A stretch of 64,000 bases of DNA from Arthrobacter caoxuetaonis (GCF_023921125.1 NZ_CP099466.1:124001-188000); one strand, 5' to 3'. Shown: positions 56,114 through 64,000, numbered from the stretch's first letter. Notes: generated by a model from the letters alone, not told the origin. Numbers and translations are program-made.

Positions 56114-56871
56114 ACGGGATGTCCAGCAACCCCGGCGACGAAGAAGCAATCCGGCGCCTCTTGGATGAATCAGGTGTCGAAGCAACACCGGAGCTCACAG
56201 ACGCGCTCCGGAAGCTGCGCACCGAGTCCCGCGGCGAGGCGCCGGCGCCGTGCGCCGAACTGGAGGCCCTCTTCACGGCAGGAGTCACCCCTCTTCGCAA
56301 GTCCCGGCGCCGTGGTTTCCTCCTGGGCGGAGCGGTCATTGCGGCCATGGCTGCCGGCACTACCGGCGTCGCTGCGAACGGCGACTTTTGGGTGACTGCC
56401 GAAAACTCGCACGAGTTGCCCGCGCCCGTGCACTACGAGCAGATCCCGGCCCCGGCGCCGGCTCCGGAGACCCCGGCGCCAACCGATCTTCCGGATTCCT
56501 CCGCCGATCCTGCACCTGCTGCCGAAACCATCCCGGACCCGGAGGCGGTTCCGTCCGCCGAAGCCGAAGCCGAAGCCGAAGCCGATCCGTCCGTGCCGTC
56601 CGCGCCGGCCGCGCCGGCCGCGCCTACGGATGGCGCTGCGGAAGGCCCTTCGGAAGATTCTCCGGAACGTGCTCCCGAACGTTCAGAGCAGCGGAGCGGC
56701 CGGGACTGGAACCAGGGGAACCGGGGCAACGGTTCAGAGAATGGCCAAAGGCAATCCGGCTGGGAGCATGAAAAGCGTTCCGGTACGTCGAAAGACGGGT
56801 ACGGCAAGGACCACGGTGAGCGCGGCAAGAGCCAGGAAAACCGGGCTAGGAGCGGCCGGGATGATGACTGA
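56110..56871 (+). CDS. Putative anti-sigma factor with one helix and low-complexity tail
   Basis: The protein has 253 residues. A helical cytosolic part (1-68), one membrane helix (~70-92, FLLGGAVIAAMAAGTTGVAA) and a long outer part follow. The outer part is Pro/Ala/Glu-rich (~100-190, with EAEAEAEAD), then Arg/Gly/Asn/Ser/Asp-rich to the C-terminus. No HxxxCxxC zinc motif is present, so it is not a ZAS-type anti-sigma. The assignment rests on topology and the 4-base overlap with the ECF gene. The tail might interact with envelope polymers (speculation). Confidence 0.65.
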   Translation: MNGMSSNPGDEEAIRRLLDESGVEATPELTDALRKLRTESRGEAPAPCAELEALFTAGVTPLRKSRRRGFLLGGAVIAAMAAGTTGVAANGDFWVTAENSHELPAPVHYEQIPAPAPAPETPAPTDLPDSSADPAPAAETIPDPEAVPSAEAEAEAEADPSVPSAPAAPAAPTDGAAEGPSEDSPERAPERSEQRSGRDWNQGNRGNGSENGQRQSGWEHEKRSGTSKDGYGKDHGERGKSQENRARSGRDDD

Positions 56872-56910
56872 CCGGGCCGCGGACTTCGGCTAACCCCGTC
56901 CTTTTTCACA

Positions 56911-56966
56911 CGAGAGGCCAGTTACGGCTCGTTTCAGACGTGAAACGAGCCGTAACTGGCCTCTCG
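56911..56966. terminator. Perfect 26-bp hairpin, likely bidirectional terminator or palindromic repeat
   Basis: Arms 56911-56936 and 56941-56966 are perfectly complementary over 26 bases, with loop GACG; the right arm starts TGAAACGAGCCGTAACTGG. TTTTT precedes it (56902-56906) and GGTTTT follows. It lies between convergent genes, so termination is a sensible role. Length and perfection exceed what a terminator needs, so a mobile palindromic element is also possible. Confidence 0.85.
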
Positions 56967-56988
56967 GTGGTTTTGGCGGCGGAGAGGG

Positions 56989-57489
56989 CTAGACCGTCAG
57001 CTGGCGCTTGGAGGAAATCACTCCGGTGTTGAAGCCGGCCAGGTTCAGGCCGCCGTGGAACCGGGCGTGCTCGATCTTCACGCAGCGGTCCATCACCACG
57101 TTCATTCCTGCCGCTTCGGCGCCGCGGGCCACGTCCTCATGCCAGGAACCCAGCTGCAGCCAGAGCGTCTTGGCCCCCACAGCCTTCGCTTCCTCGAGAA
57201 CCGTCGGCAGGTCCTCGTGCCGCCGGAAAACGTCCACGATGTCCGGGGTCTCCGGAAGGTCCGCCAGCGACGCGTACACAGGCTGGCCCAGGATTTCCTT
57301 GGCCACCGGGTTCACGAAGTACACCTTGTACGGCGAGGAGGAGAGCAGGTAGGTCGCCACGAAGTAGGACGCACGGGAGGGCTTGTCCGATGCTCCGACA
57401 ATCGCGATCGACTTCGCCGAACGCAGCAGGGCCAGGCGTTCCGGGGCGCTGGGGCTCTGCCAGGTGCGGGTATCGGGTGTTTCAGACAT
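56989..57489 (-). CDS. CoA-binding protein (YccU-like)
   Basis: The protein has 166 residues. SAKSIAIVGASDKPSRASYFVATYLLSSSPYKVYFVNPVAKEILGQPVYASLADLPETPDIVDVFRR is the CoA-binding Rossmann fold (GxSxxP form); AKTLWLQLGSWHEDVARGAEAAGMNVVMDRCVKIEHAR follows. The family is found beside methionine/sulfur genes in actinobacteria. ATG 57489 overlaps the metY stop by 8 bases, so they are translated together. Biochemical role unknown. Confidence 0.92.
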   Translation of the reverse strand: MSETPDTRTWQSPSAPERLALLRSAKSIAIVGASDKPSRASYFVATYLLSSSPYKVYFVNPVAKEILGQPVYASLADLPETPDIVDVFRRHEDLPTVLEEAKAVGAKTLWLQLGSWHEDVARGAEAAGMNVVMDRCVKIEHARFHGGLNLAGFNTGVISSKRQLTV

Positions 57490-58858
57490 TGGCGGACTCC
57501 TGGGTCTGGGCAGCGGTCGCGGCGGGCACGGAGCAGGACGCCGGTTCGACGGCGGCAGCCGGGGACGCTGCGGCGGCCGCAGCGGCGGTGAGGCCCTGGT
57601 CCAGGTCCCACAGGATATCGTCGAGGTCCTCCAGCCCCACGGAGATCCGGACCAGGTCCTCCGGCACACCGGCAGCAGCCAGCTGTTCGGGGGAGAGCTG
57701 CTGATGTGTCGTGGAACCCGGGTGGATCACCAGGGTCCGTGAGTCGCCGATGTTCGCCAGGTGCGAGGCGAGCTGCAGTGACTCGATGAAGGTCTGGCCT
57801 GCGGTCCGGCCGCCCTTCACGCCGAAGCTGAACACGGAACCGGGTCCCTTGGGCAGGTACTTCTTGGCCCGTTCATGGTGCGGATGGGACGGCAGCCCGG
57901 CATAGGACACCCAGGCCACGCGCTCGTCCGCTTCCAGCCATTCGGCCACGGCCTGTGCGTTGCGCAGGTGTTCATCCACCCGCTGGGCCAGGGTTTCCAC
58001 GCCCTGCAGCAGCTGGAACGCGGACTGCGCGCTCAGCGTGGGCCCGATGTCGCGCAGCTGCTCGGAGCGGAGCTTGGTCAGGAAGCCGTATTCACCGAAG
58101 TTCCCCCACCAGGAGATGTTGCCGTAGGAGGGCACCGGTTCGGTCATGGCCGGGAACTTGCCGTTGCCCCAGTTGAACGTGCCGGCCTCCACGACGACGC
58201 CGCCGAGGGTGGTGCCGTGACCGCCGATGAACTTGGTGGCGGAGTGGATGACGATGTCCGCGCCGTGCTTGAACGGCTGCACCAGGTAGGGAGTGCTCAG
58301 CGTGGCATCGAGAATCAGCGGCACACAGGCGTCGTGCGCCACCTTGGCCAGGCCCTCGATGTCGGTGACCTCGCCGCTGGGGTTCGCCACAACCTCGGCA
58401 TACACGGCTTTGGTGTTTTCCTGGATTGCAGCCGCGTAGTCCGCAGGATCCGTTCCGGGAACAAACGTGGTTTCGATCCCGAAGCGGCGCAGCGTGACGT
58501 CCAGCTGCGTGACCGTTCCGCCGTAGAGCTGGGAAGCGGCCACGATGTGGTCCCCGGCGGAGCAGATGGCCGCGAAGGTCACGAACTCCGCTGACATGCC
58601 CGATGCCGTCGCCACGGCTCCGATTCCTCCCTCGAGGGACGCGATGCGTTCCTCGAACGCGGCGACCGTGGGGTTGCCGATCCGGGAGTAGATGTTTCCG
58701 TACTTCTGCAGCGAAAACAGGTTCGCGGCGTCGGCGGTGTCCTTGAACACGAACGACGTCGACTGGTAGATGGGCACGGCACGGGCGCCGTGGATGGCGT
58801 CGGGGGTTCCGCCGGCGTGCAGGGCACGGGTGCGGAAGCCGAACTGGCGGTCACTCAT
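57482..58858 (-). CDS. metY: O-acetylhomoserine sulfhydrylase (aminocarboxypropyltransferase)
   Basis: The protein has 458 residues. FRTRALHAGGTPDAIHGARAVPIYQSTSFVF is the Cys/Met PLP-enzyme start; the PLP lysine lies in DIVIHSATKFIGGHGTTLGGVV, and AIFNWGNGKFP-like tail (here GTFNWGNGKFPAMTEP) is typical of MetY. It makes homocysteine from O-acetylhomoserine and sulfide. The C-terminal ~25 residues are an Ala/Pro-rich extension. AAGGAAGGAG lies ~11 bases before the ATG. A short hairpin (58881-58906) stands just upstream; I find no SAM riboswitch. Confidence 0.95.
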   Translation of the reverse strand: MSDRQFGFRTRALHAGGTPDAIHGARAVPIYQSTSFVFKDTADAANLFSLQKYGNIYSRIGNPTVAAFEERIASLEGGIGAVATASGMSAEFVTFAAICSAGDHIVAASQLYGGTVTQLDVTLRRFGIETTFVPGTDPADYAAAIQENTKAVYAEVVANPSGEVTDIEGLAKVAHDACVPLILDATLSTPYLVQPFKHGADIVIHSATKFIGGHGTTLGGVVVEAGTFNWGNGKFPAMTEPVPSYGNISWWGNFGEYGFLTKLRSEQLRDIGPTLSAQSAFQLLQGVETLAQRVDEHLRNAQAVAEWLEADERVAWVSYAGLPSHPHHERAKKYLPKGPGSVFSFGVKGGRTAGQTFIESLQLASHLANIGDSRTLVIHPGSTTHQQLSPEQLAAAGVPEDLVRISVGLEDLDDILWDLDQGLTAAAAAAASPAAAVEPASCSVPAATAAQTQESANV

Positions 58859-58880
58859 GGAACTGAGTGCTCCTTCCTTG

Positions 58881-58906
58881 GGGGAACCGCGGGTAAGCGG
58901 TTCTCC
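58881..58906 (-). promoter_or_regulatory. Hairpin in the metY leader
   Basis: GGGGAACCGC (58881-58890) pairs with GCGGTTCTCC (58897-58906), one mismatch, 6-nt loop. It lies just ahead of the metY ribosome site. Too small to be a known SAM riboswitch; a role in translation or as operator is possible. Confidence 0.45.
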
Positions 58907-58980
58907 GATGGTTGCTTTATTAGGTGCGGAAAACCAACAATGTGAAGAACAGATGCGACGAGGCGACCCGGGGAGCCGGC

Positions 58981-59241
58981 ATGGAACAGTACGTGATCGT
59001 GGTCGAAACGGGATACAAACTGGCCTCGGCGAACCACAAAATCACACCCACGGACCCGATGGACCGGGTCGAGGCGCAGAAGATGTTCACCGAAATGATG
59101 GACAGCCGGCATCCGGAACTGCTGCCGCCGAAGCACAACACCACCATCCTGGAAGTGTCTCCGGTGGAGTTCGTGCGCCTGCACCGTGCCATGGGCGGCG
59201 CGGTGGAGCTGGACCGGGTGACGCTGGCGCGCGTTCACTAG
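58981..59241 (+). CDS. Small hypothetical protein
   Basis: The protein has 86 residues. It begins MEQYVIVVETGYKLASANHK and includes a stretch VEAQKMFTEMMDSRHPELLPPKHNTTILEVSPVEFVRLHRAMGGAVELD that looks like folded alpha/beta sequence. GGGGAG 6 bases before the ATG is a good ribosome site. It lies between divergent metY and convergent acs, overlapping the acs end by 4 bases. No known family; I consider it a likely real small gene. Confidence 0.6.
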   Translation: MEQYVIVVETGYKLASANHKITPTDPMDRVEAQKMFTEMMDSRHPELLPPKHNTTILEVSPVEFVRLHRAMGGAVELDRVTLARVH

Positions 59242-61217
59242 GCAGCGCTCCCGGCACGCCGTTCCTCGCACACAGCGTGGATCGCGGGAATGCACGGCTC
59301 GTTCTGCAGGCTGGTGGTGTCTCCAAGCGTGCTGCCCTCGAACAGCTGCGTGAGCAGGCGGCGCATGATCTTCCCGGAACGGGTCTTCGGTACATCGGGA
59401 ACCACGACGACGGCGGCCGGCTTGGCGATCGGCCCGATCTCCTTGGCGACGTGGTCCCGCAGGGCCTTCGTGACGGCGTCCCCGTCCGTGGCCGCGGCAT
59501 CCGTCAGGACCACGAACGCGGCAATCGCGTGCCCGGTCTTCGGATCCGCGACGGGGCAGACCCCGGCCTCCACGACCCAGGGGTGGGAGACCAGTGCCGA
59601 TTCGATTTCGATGGTGGAGAGCCGGTGGCCGGAGACGTTGAGCACGTCGTCCACGCGGCCCAGGATCCAGGTGTCTCCGTCGTCGTCGTACCGTGCGCCG
59701 TCCCCGGCCAGGAACCAGCCCTTTTGCGCGTACTGCCGCCAGTAGGAGGAGAGGTAGCGCTGCGGGTCGCCCCAGCAGGTGCGGGCCATCGACGGGCCGA
59801 TCCGGTCCACCACGATGAAGCCCTGCACGTTCGGCGGAACGTCGTTGCCGTCCCCGTCGACGATCCTGGTGGAGACGCCGGGCAGGGCGCGGGAGGCGCA
59901 GCCGGGCTTGAACGCGGTGTCGGTCTGGCGCGGAGACAGGATCGTCGCGCCGGTTTCGGACTGCCACCAGGTATCGATCACGGGGACCTCACCGCGGCCG
60001 ATGTTCTCCCGCATCCAGCGCCACGCTTCCGGGTTCACCGCTTCGCCGACCGTGCCGAGCAAGCGGATGGAGGACAGGTCCCAGGTGTCCGGGACGCCGT
60101 CGGGGAACCAGCCCATCAGGGACCGGACCAGGGTGGGGGCGGTGTAGTAACTGGTGACCTTGTACCGTTCGATGATTTCGAAGTGCCGGCCCGGGTGGGG
60201 GGTGTTCGGGGTGCCTTCGAAGATGACCTGGGTGACGCCGTTGGAGAGCGGGCCGTAGATCTCGTAGGTGTGCGCGGTGACCCAGGCCAGGTCGGCAGTG
60301 CACCAGTGGACGTCCTGCCCGCGCGCGGATTCGTCCGGATTGGCGAAGAGGAACTCGTAGCTCCAGGACGCCTGCGTGAGGTAGCCGCCCATGGTGTGGA
60401 CCAGGCCCTTGGGCTTTCCCGTGGTGCCGGAGGTGTACATGATGAACAGCGGCGTTTCGGCGTCGAAGGATTCCGGCTCGTGCACGTCGGAGGCCGTGTC
60501 CACGGTGTCGTGCCACCAGACATCCCGCCCTTCGGTCCAGGCGATGTCGCAGCCGGTGCGCTTCACCACCAGGACATGTTCGATCGCGTTTTCACCGGAC
60601 ACTGCTTCATCCGCGTTGTCCTTGACCGGAACGGCAGTGCCGCGGCGGAACTGCCCGTCCGTGGTGACCAGCAGTTTGGCCCGGGTGTCTTCCACCCGGA
60701 ACTTCAGTGCCTCCGCGGAGAACCCGCCGAACACCAGCGAATGCACCGCGCCGATCCGGGCGCAGGCCAGCGTGATGATGATGGTCTCGGCGATGACGGG
60801 GAGGTAGATGACCACCCGATCGCCCTTTTCGATGCCCAGGGCCAGCAGCGCGTTGGCAGCCTTGGAGACTTCCTTCTGCAGCTGCGCGTAGGTGATGCTG
60901 CGCCGGTCCCCGGGCTCGCCCTCGCAGTGCAGGGCAACCTTGTTGCCGCGGCCCGCGGCAACGTGGCGGTCCACGCAGTTTACTGCGACGTTGAGCCGGC
61001 CCCCGGCGAACCATTCGATCTCCGGGACGGTGTACTCGGCGTCGGCTTCGGGAACGTCCGGGCCGCTGAGCCGCTGGGGCGGGGTAAAGCGGTGCGCGGT
61101 GTGCCACGGCGTCTCCCACTGCAGCCGCCGGGCAGCCTCCTCCCAGAACGCGATGCGCTCTGATTCAGTGGCGAACTCCGGTTCGGCTGCTGTCTGGGTT
61201 GCTGTGCCTACGCCCAT
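59238..61217 (-). CDS. acs: Acetyl-CoA synthetase
   Basis: The protein has 659 residues. FIMYTSGTTGKPKGLVHTMGGYL is the AMP-binding motif; PVIDTWWQSETGATILSP the acetate/acyl-adenylate motif; FLAGDGARYDDDGDTWILGRVDDVLNVSGHRLSTIEIESALVSH the hinge domain; PKTRSGKIMRRLL the C-terminal acetylatable lysine. It activates acetate to acetyl-CoA. ATG 61217 lies inside the last codons of the ABC permease gene (61208-61217), so acs seems to be translated with the transporter, an unusual partnership. GTG 61232 is an alternative start. Confidence 0.96.
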   Translation of the reverse strand: MGVGTATQTAAEPEFATESERIAFWEEAARRLQWETPWHTAHRFTPPQRLSGPDVPEADAEYTVPEIEWFAGGRLNVAVNCVDRHVAAGRGNKVALHCEGEPGDRRSITYAQLQKEVSKAANALLALGIEKGDRVVIYLPVIAETIIITLACARIGAVHSLVFGGFSAEALKFRVEDTRAKLLVTTDGQFRRGTAVPVKDNADEAVSGENAIEHVLVVKRTGCDIAWTEGRDVWWHDTVDTASDVHEPESFDAETPLFIMYTSGTTGKPKGLVHTMGGYLTQASWSYEFLFANPDESARGQDVHWCTADLAWVTAHTYEIYGPLSNGVTQVIFEGTPNTPHPGRHFEIIERYKVTSYYTAPTLVRSLMGWFPDGVPDTWDLSSIRLLGTVGEAVNPEAWRWMRENIGRGEVPVIDTWWQSETGATILSPRQTDTAFKPGCASRALPGVSTRIVDGDGNDVPPNVQGFIVVDRIGPSMARTCWGDPQRYLSSYWRQYAQKGWFLAGDGARYDDDGDTWILGRVDDVLNVSGHRLSTIEIESALVSHPWVVEAGVCPVADPKTGHAIAAFVVLTDAAATDGDAVTKALRDHVAKEIGPIAKPAAVVVVPDVPKTRSGKIMRRLLTQLFEGSTLGDTTSLQNEPCIPAIHAVCEERRAGSAA

Positions 61218-62065
61218 TTCTTCACTGCCCACTTCTCTGCGACGCCCAGCAGGGCATCCGTTGTTTTACCGATGACCGCCAGCAGCACGATTGCCAGGAA
61301 CATCCGGTCGGTGCGGCCGTTGTTCTGCGAGTCGGTGAGCAGGAAGCCCAGCCCCATGGAGGAGGCGATCAGTTCCGCGGCCACCAGGAACAGCCAGGAC
61401 TGGGCCAGCGCAAGGCGCAGGCCGGAGAAGACCGAGGGTACGACGGCGGGCAGCTGCACCGTGGTGAGCAGCTTCAGTCCGTTCAGGCCAAAGGCACGGG
61501 CTGCTTCCACGAGGTTCTTGTCCACGTGCCGCAGAGCCAGGGACACGGTGGTGAAGACCGGGAAGAACGCCCCGATAGTGATCAGCGTGACCTTGGAGTC
61601 CTCGCCGATGCCCATCCACAGGATAAGCAGCGGAACCAGGGCCAGGGACGGAACGGCCCGGACGGCGCCGAACAGCGGGCCCAGCAGCACATCTGCCAGT
61701 TTCGAGAGGCCCAGTACCGCGCCCAGGACCAGGCCCAGGGCGGCGCCGAGGGCGAAGCCGGTGAGGACCCGCTGGGTGGAGATAGCGATGTGCGTGCCCA
61801 GCTCGCCGCGTTCCATCAGGTCAGCGGCGGAGGTCAGGACCGCGCCGGGGGAGGGCAGCTGCACGGCACTGAAGAGGCCGAGCACGGACACCAGCTGCCA
61901 GAGGGCCAGCAGGAGTACCGGAACTACGAGGCCCAGGGACACGCGGACCCAGGTCCGGGAAAGGGCGCCGGCGGACGGACGCCCGGTGACGGGCGGGACA
62001 GCCGCGGACGGGCCCTGCGGACCCACGGCCACGGGAACGGAAGTTTGCTGGGAATTGCTGCTCAT
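61208..62065 (-). CDS. ABC transporter permease (sulfonate/taurine/nitrate type)
   Basis: The protein has 285 residues with six helices. GPLFGAVRAVPSLALVPLLILWMGIGEDSKVTLITIGAFFPVFTTVSLALRHVDKNLVEAARAFG is the EAA-type loop of SsuC/TauC permeases; LALAQSWLFLVAAELIASSMGLGFLLTDSQNN follows. The N-terminal 35 residues are disordered. It forms the channel for the ligand delivered by the upstream binding protein. Start overlaps the binding-protein stop by one base (TGATG). Confidence 0.94.
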   Translation of the reverse strand: MSSNSQQTSVPVAVGPQGPSAAVPPVTGRPSAGALSRTWVRVSLGLVVPVLLLALWQLVSVLGLFSAVQLPSPGAVLTSAADLMERGELGTHIAISTQRVLTGFALGAALGLVLGAVLGLSKLADVLLGPLFGAVRAVPSLALVPLLILWMGIGEDSKVTLITIGAFFPVFTTVSLALRHVDKNLVEAARAFGLNGLKLLTTVQLPAVVPSVFSGLRLALAQSWLFLVAAELIASSMGLGFLLTDSQNNGRTDRMFLAIVLLAVIGKTTDALLGVAEKWAVKKWA

Positions 62066-63153
62066 CAGGATTCCTTAACGGCCGCCGGATCGGCCTTCTG
62101 CACGAAGGAGTCATCCAGCAGGGAGGCAACGGCGTCGTCGATCGCCTTCTGACTGGCGACGTCGCCGGTCTCGACGAACACGGGTCCCACCTTTTCCAGG
62201 ACCTTGCGCTGGGCGTCGCCCGGGGCGGCGTCGACGTCGAGGTTGCTGCGTTCCAGAATGACGGTGCGGGCCACTTCGAGGTCCAGGCCGGCGACGTCGG
62301 CGAGGATCTGCGCGGTTTCTTCCGGGTTCTCGGCTGCCCAGGCACGCGCCCTTTCATAGACGTTGACCACGGTCTGGGCTACTTCCGGCTGCTCTTCCAG
62401 GAAGGACTCGGTGGCGTTCAGGAAGCCGTAGGTGTTGAAGTCCAGATTGCGGTAAAGGAACTCGGCACCAGCGTGCTCGGCGCCGGCCATGATCGGGTCC
62501 AGGCCGGACCAGGCGTCCACGGCGCCGTTTTCAAGGGCAGTGCGGCCGTCCGCGTGCTGCAGGTTCTCAACCGTCACGTCGGAGGTGCTCAGCCCGGCCT
62601 CTTCCAGCGCCTGGACCAGGAAGAAGTACGGGTCGGTGCCCTTGGTGGCGGCGACGGACTTGCCGGCCAGGTCAGCCACGGAAGTGATGTCCGAGTCGGA
62701 AGAGACGAGGAGTCCGGCCCATTCCGGCTGCGAGTAGATGCTGATGGTCTTGATCGGGGAGCCGTTGGACCGGGCCAGCAGGGCAGCCGAACCGGCGGTG
62801 GAGCCGACGTCGATCGCTCCGGCACGCAGTGCCTCATTGGCCTTGTTCGATCCGGCGGACTGCACCCAGTTCACGTCCACGCCCTGCTCTTCAAGGGTGG
62901 CTTCCAGCCAGCCCTGGTCCTTGATGACCAGGCTGAGCGGGTTGTAGGTGGCGAAGTCAATGTTCAGGGTGCCGCCGTCGGCTGCATCATTGGCGGCAGC
63001 GCCGGAGGAGTCTTCGCCGGCAACGCAGCCCGTGAGGGCCAGCGAGAACGCTGCGGCAGCGGCGGCCAGGACGGCGAGGGGACGGCGGGAGAAGCTGGGC
63101 GGGCGGCGGGAGAAGCTGGGCGGGCGGCGGGAGAAGCGGGAACGGCTGTTCAT
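62065..63153 (-). CDS. Lipoprotein substrate-binding protein (sulfonate/taurine type)
   Basis: The protein has 362 residues. The n-region is unusually long and basic because of a 7-residue repeat (FSRRPPS). The hydrophobic core LAVLAAAAAAFSLALTGC ends in a lipobox (LTGC), so it is a membrane-anchored lipoprotein. VNWVQSAGSNKANEALRAGAIDVGSTAGSAALLARSNGSPIKTI and DAWSGLDPIMAG fit the SsuA/TauA/NMT1-like family. The ligand is probably an organosulfonate but cannot be proved. ATG 63153 has AAGGA 7 bases upstream; the frame to 63399 is rejected. Confidence 0.92.
   Translation of the reverse strand: MNSRSRFSRRPPSFSRRPPSFSRRPLAVLAAAAAAFSLALTGCVAGEDSSGAAANDAADGGTLNIDFATYNPLSLVIKDQGWLEATLEEQGVDVNWVQSAGSNKANEALRAGAIDVGSTAGSAALLARSNGSPIKTISIYSQPEWAGLLVSSDSDITSVADLAGKSVAATKGTDPYFFLVQALEEAGLSTSDVTVENLQHADGRTALENGAVDAWSGLDPIMAGAEHAGAEFLYRNLDFNTYGFLNATESFLEEQPEVAQTVVNVYERARAWAAENPEETAQILADVAGLDLEVARTVILERSNLDVDAAPGDAQRKVLEKVGPVFVETGDVASQKAIDDAVASLLDDSFVQKADPAAVKES
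63083..63138. repeat. 21-bp tandem repeat in the signal-peptide codons
   Basis: The unit starts CGGCGGGAGAAGCTGGG and is present at 63083-63103, 63104-63124 and partly at 63125-63138. Read on the minus strand it encodes the repeated peptide FSRRPPS at the N-terminus of the substrate-binding lipoprotein. Confidence 0.92.
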
Positions 63154-63262
63154 GGGGAATTCCTTCAGGAAGTGGAGGGCAGGGAAGAAGGGCGGTGCGG
63201 GCACGGATCGCCCGCGGCATCCGCCGCGGGAATGCCCGCGGCGGTGGGGGAGGAGGGGTCGC

Positions 63263-64000
63263 CTAGTGGCGGTCGACGCCGAGGCTCGCCAAGAGCTCTC
63301 CGCGCATTCGTGCCAGTTCAGCCGAGGCACGGTCCCGCGGACGGGCGCCCGGGACGGTGATGGTCTGCGTGATGGTGGCACCGGGCTTGCCCGGTTCACG
63401 GCCGAGGATAATGATCCGGTCCGCGAGCTGCAGCGCCTCGTCGACGTCGTGCGTGACCAGCAGGACAGTGGCCGGAGCTGCGCGGTGCACGTCCAGCAGC
63501 AGGTCCTGCATCTTGAGGCGGGTCAGGGCGTCGAGGGCGCCGAACGGTTCGTCGAGCAGCAGCACGCCGGGCTTGCGGGCCAGCGCCCGGGCCAGCGACG
63601 CGCGCTGGGCCATGCCGCCGGACACGGCGCGGGGCTGGTGCTTCGCGAAGCTGTCCAGCTCAACCAGCTTGAGGAGCTCGGCGACCTTGGCCTTGCCCTC
63701 GGACGCACTGGTGCTCTTGGGCAGGCCGATGGCGACGTTGGCCTGCAGGGTCTGCCACGGAAGCAGCCGCGGTTCCTGGAAGGCAACGGCACACCGGTCA
63801 TCGATGCCGCGGACGGCAGTACCGTCGATCAGCACCTGCCCGGTGGAGGCGGCGTCGAGTCCGGCGGTCGCGCGCAGCAGCGTGGACTTGCCGCAGCCGC
63901 TGGAGCCGAGGATGGCCAGGACTTCGCCCGGACGGACCTCGAAATTGATGTCGCGCAGCACCACGTGGGCGTTTGCGCCCGAACCAAAGGCGCGGCCAAC
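63263..64000 (-). CDS. ABC transporter ATPase (sulfonate/taurine type), 5' end outside
   Basis: The visible part has 246 residues. Walker A GSSGCGKST, Q-loop FQEPRLLPWQ, signature AVSGGMAQRASLARALARKPGVLLLDEPFGALD and H-loop VLLVTHDVDEAL are complete. SGGMAQR is typical of SsuB/TauB. Although GTG 63964 could serve as a start, the frame stays open to 64000 with ...GRAFGSGANAHVVLRD, the normal region just before the beta strands, so the gene continues beyond the window. It drives transport with the next two genes. Confidence 0.94.
   Translation of the reverse strand, partial: VGRAFGSGANAHVVLRDINFEVRPGEVLAILGSSGCGKSTLLRATAGLDAASTGQVLIDGTAVRGIDDRCAVAFQEPRLLPWQTLQANVAIGLPKSTSASEGKAKVAELLKLVELDSFAKHQPRAVSGGMAQRASLARALARKPGVLLLDEPFGALDALTRLKMQDLLLDVHRAAPATVLLVTHDVDEALQLADRIIILGREPGKPGATITQTITVPGARPRDRASAELARMRGELLASLGVDRH

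Noticed and set aside
58770..61163. 797-codon plus-strand frame opposite acs
   Set aside because: Very Gly/Arg/Asp/Val-rich antisense of acs; no domain and no ribosome site.

Overview
The window is high-GC actinobacterial chromosome and looks like Arthrobacter or a close relative in the Micrococcaceae. This rests on gene content (Pta with an N-terminal P-loop/DRTGG part, DUF3151 after class II aldolase, an Asp23/AmaP cluster, an AzgA-type purine permease), on frequent GTG/TTG starts with TGATG or ATGA overlaps, and on TAGGCT-like -10 boxes placed 6-8 bases before start codons (leaderless mRNAs). There is no transposase, integrase, phage gene, rRNA or CRISPR array. The species is inferred, not proven.

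Layout, left: a partial gene (1-201), tRNA-Lys, a CDGSH iron-sulfur protein coupled to a haem-oxygenase-like protein, and a small membrane protein. Then a double-HTH regulator overlapping a seven-helix membrane protein, preceded by three 10-bp phased repeats and a long hairpin (2710-4302). The sugar PTS block fruK-fruA-ptsI-ptsH follows on the minus strand. Next come an esterase, GlsB/YeaQ-type and EcsC-like stress/membrane proteins, DUF445, a glycerophosphodiesterase, a GH15 enzyme with a DoxX-like partner, a Zn dehydrogenase, a STAS protein, pta-ackA and an amino-acid permease.

Middle (23-44 kb): thiamine-binding-type protein, spermidine-synthase-like protein with an 11-codon leader ORF, AzgA-type permease, universal stress protein, CDF exporter, a HExxH protein, a tRNA-Glu/Asp/Phe cluster, a DHA2 drug exporter with an overlapping 18-codon leader ORF, and a five-gene Asp23/Gls24 envelope-stress operon. 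xthA follows. A repeat-rich gap (35850-36416) and a CoA-transferase operon with its IclR regulator are next; a ~75-bp inverted repeat brackets this segment. nadE, pyrE, hydrolases, a SpoU methyltransferase, fba-DUF3151, DUF427 and purA complete the section.

Right (47-64 kb): alpha/beta hydrolase lacking its nucleophile Ser, GNAT, VOC, DUF2804, an hsp20 gene with both CIRCE-like and HAIR-like operators, dehydrogenase, nitrilase-family amidase, amino-acid permease, an ECF sigma factor with a membrane partner, a perfect 26-bp hairpin, a CoA-binding protein, metY, acs and a sulfonate/taurine-type ABC transporter running off the right edge.

Most genes are ordinary central metabolism, transport and stress functions. 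The least ordinary signals are non-coding: the symmetrical four-copy array centred at 36266 with 41-bp spacing, the inverted repeat around the CoA-transferase operon (with one compensatory base change in its stem), the phased repeats before the HTH/7TM pair, the drug-pump leader ORF and the perfect hairpin at 56911-56966. None can be called new without database searches.
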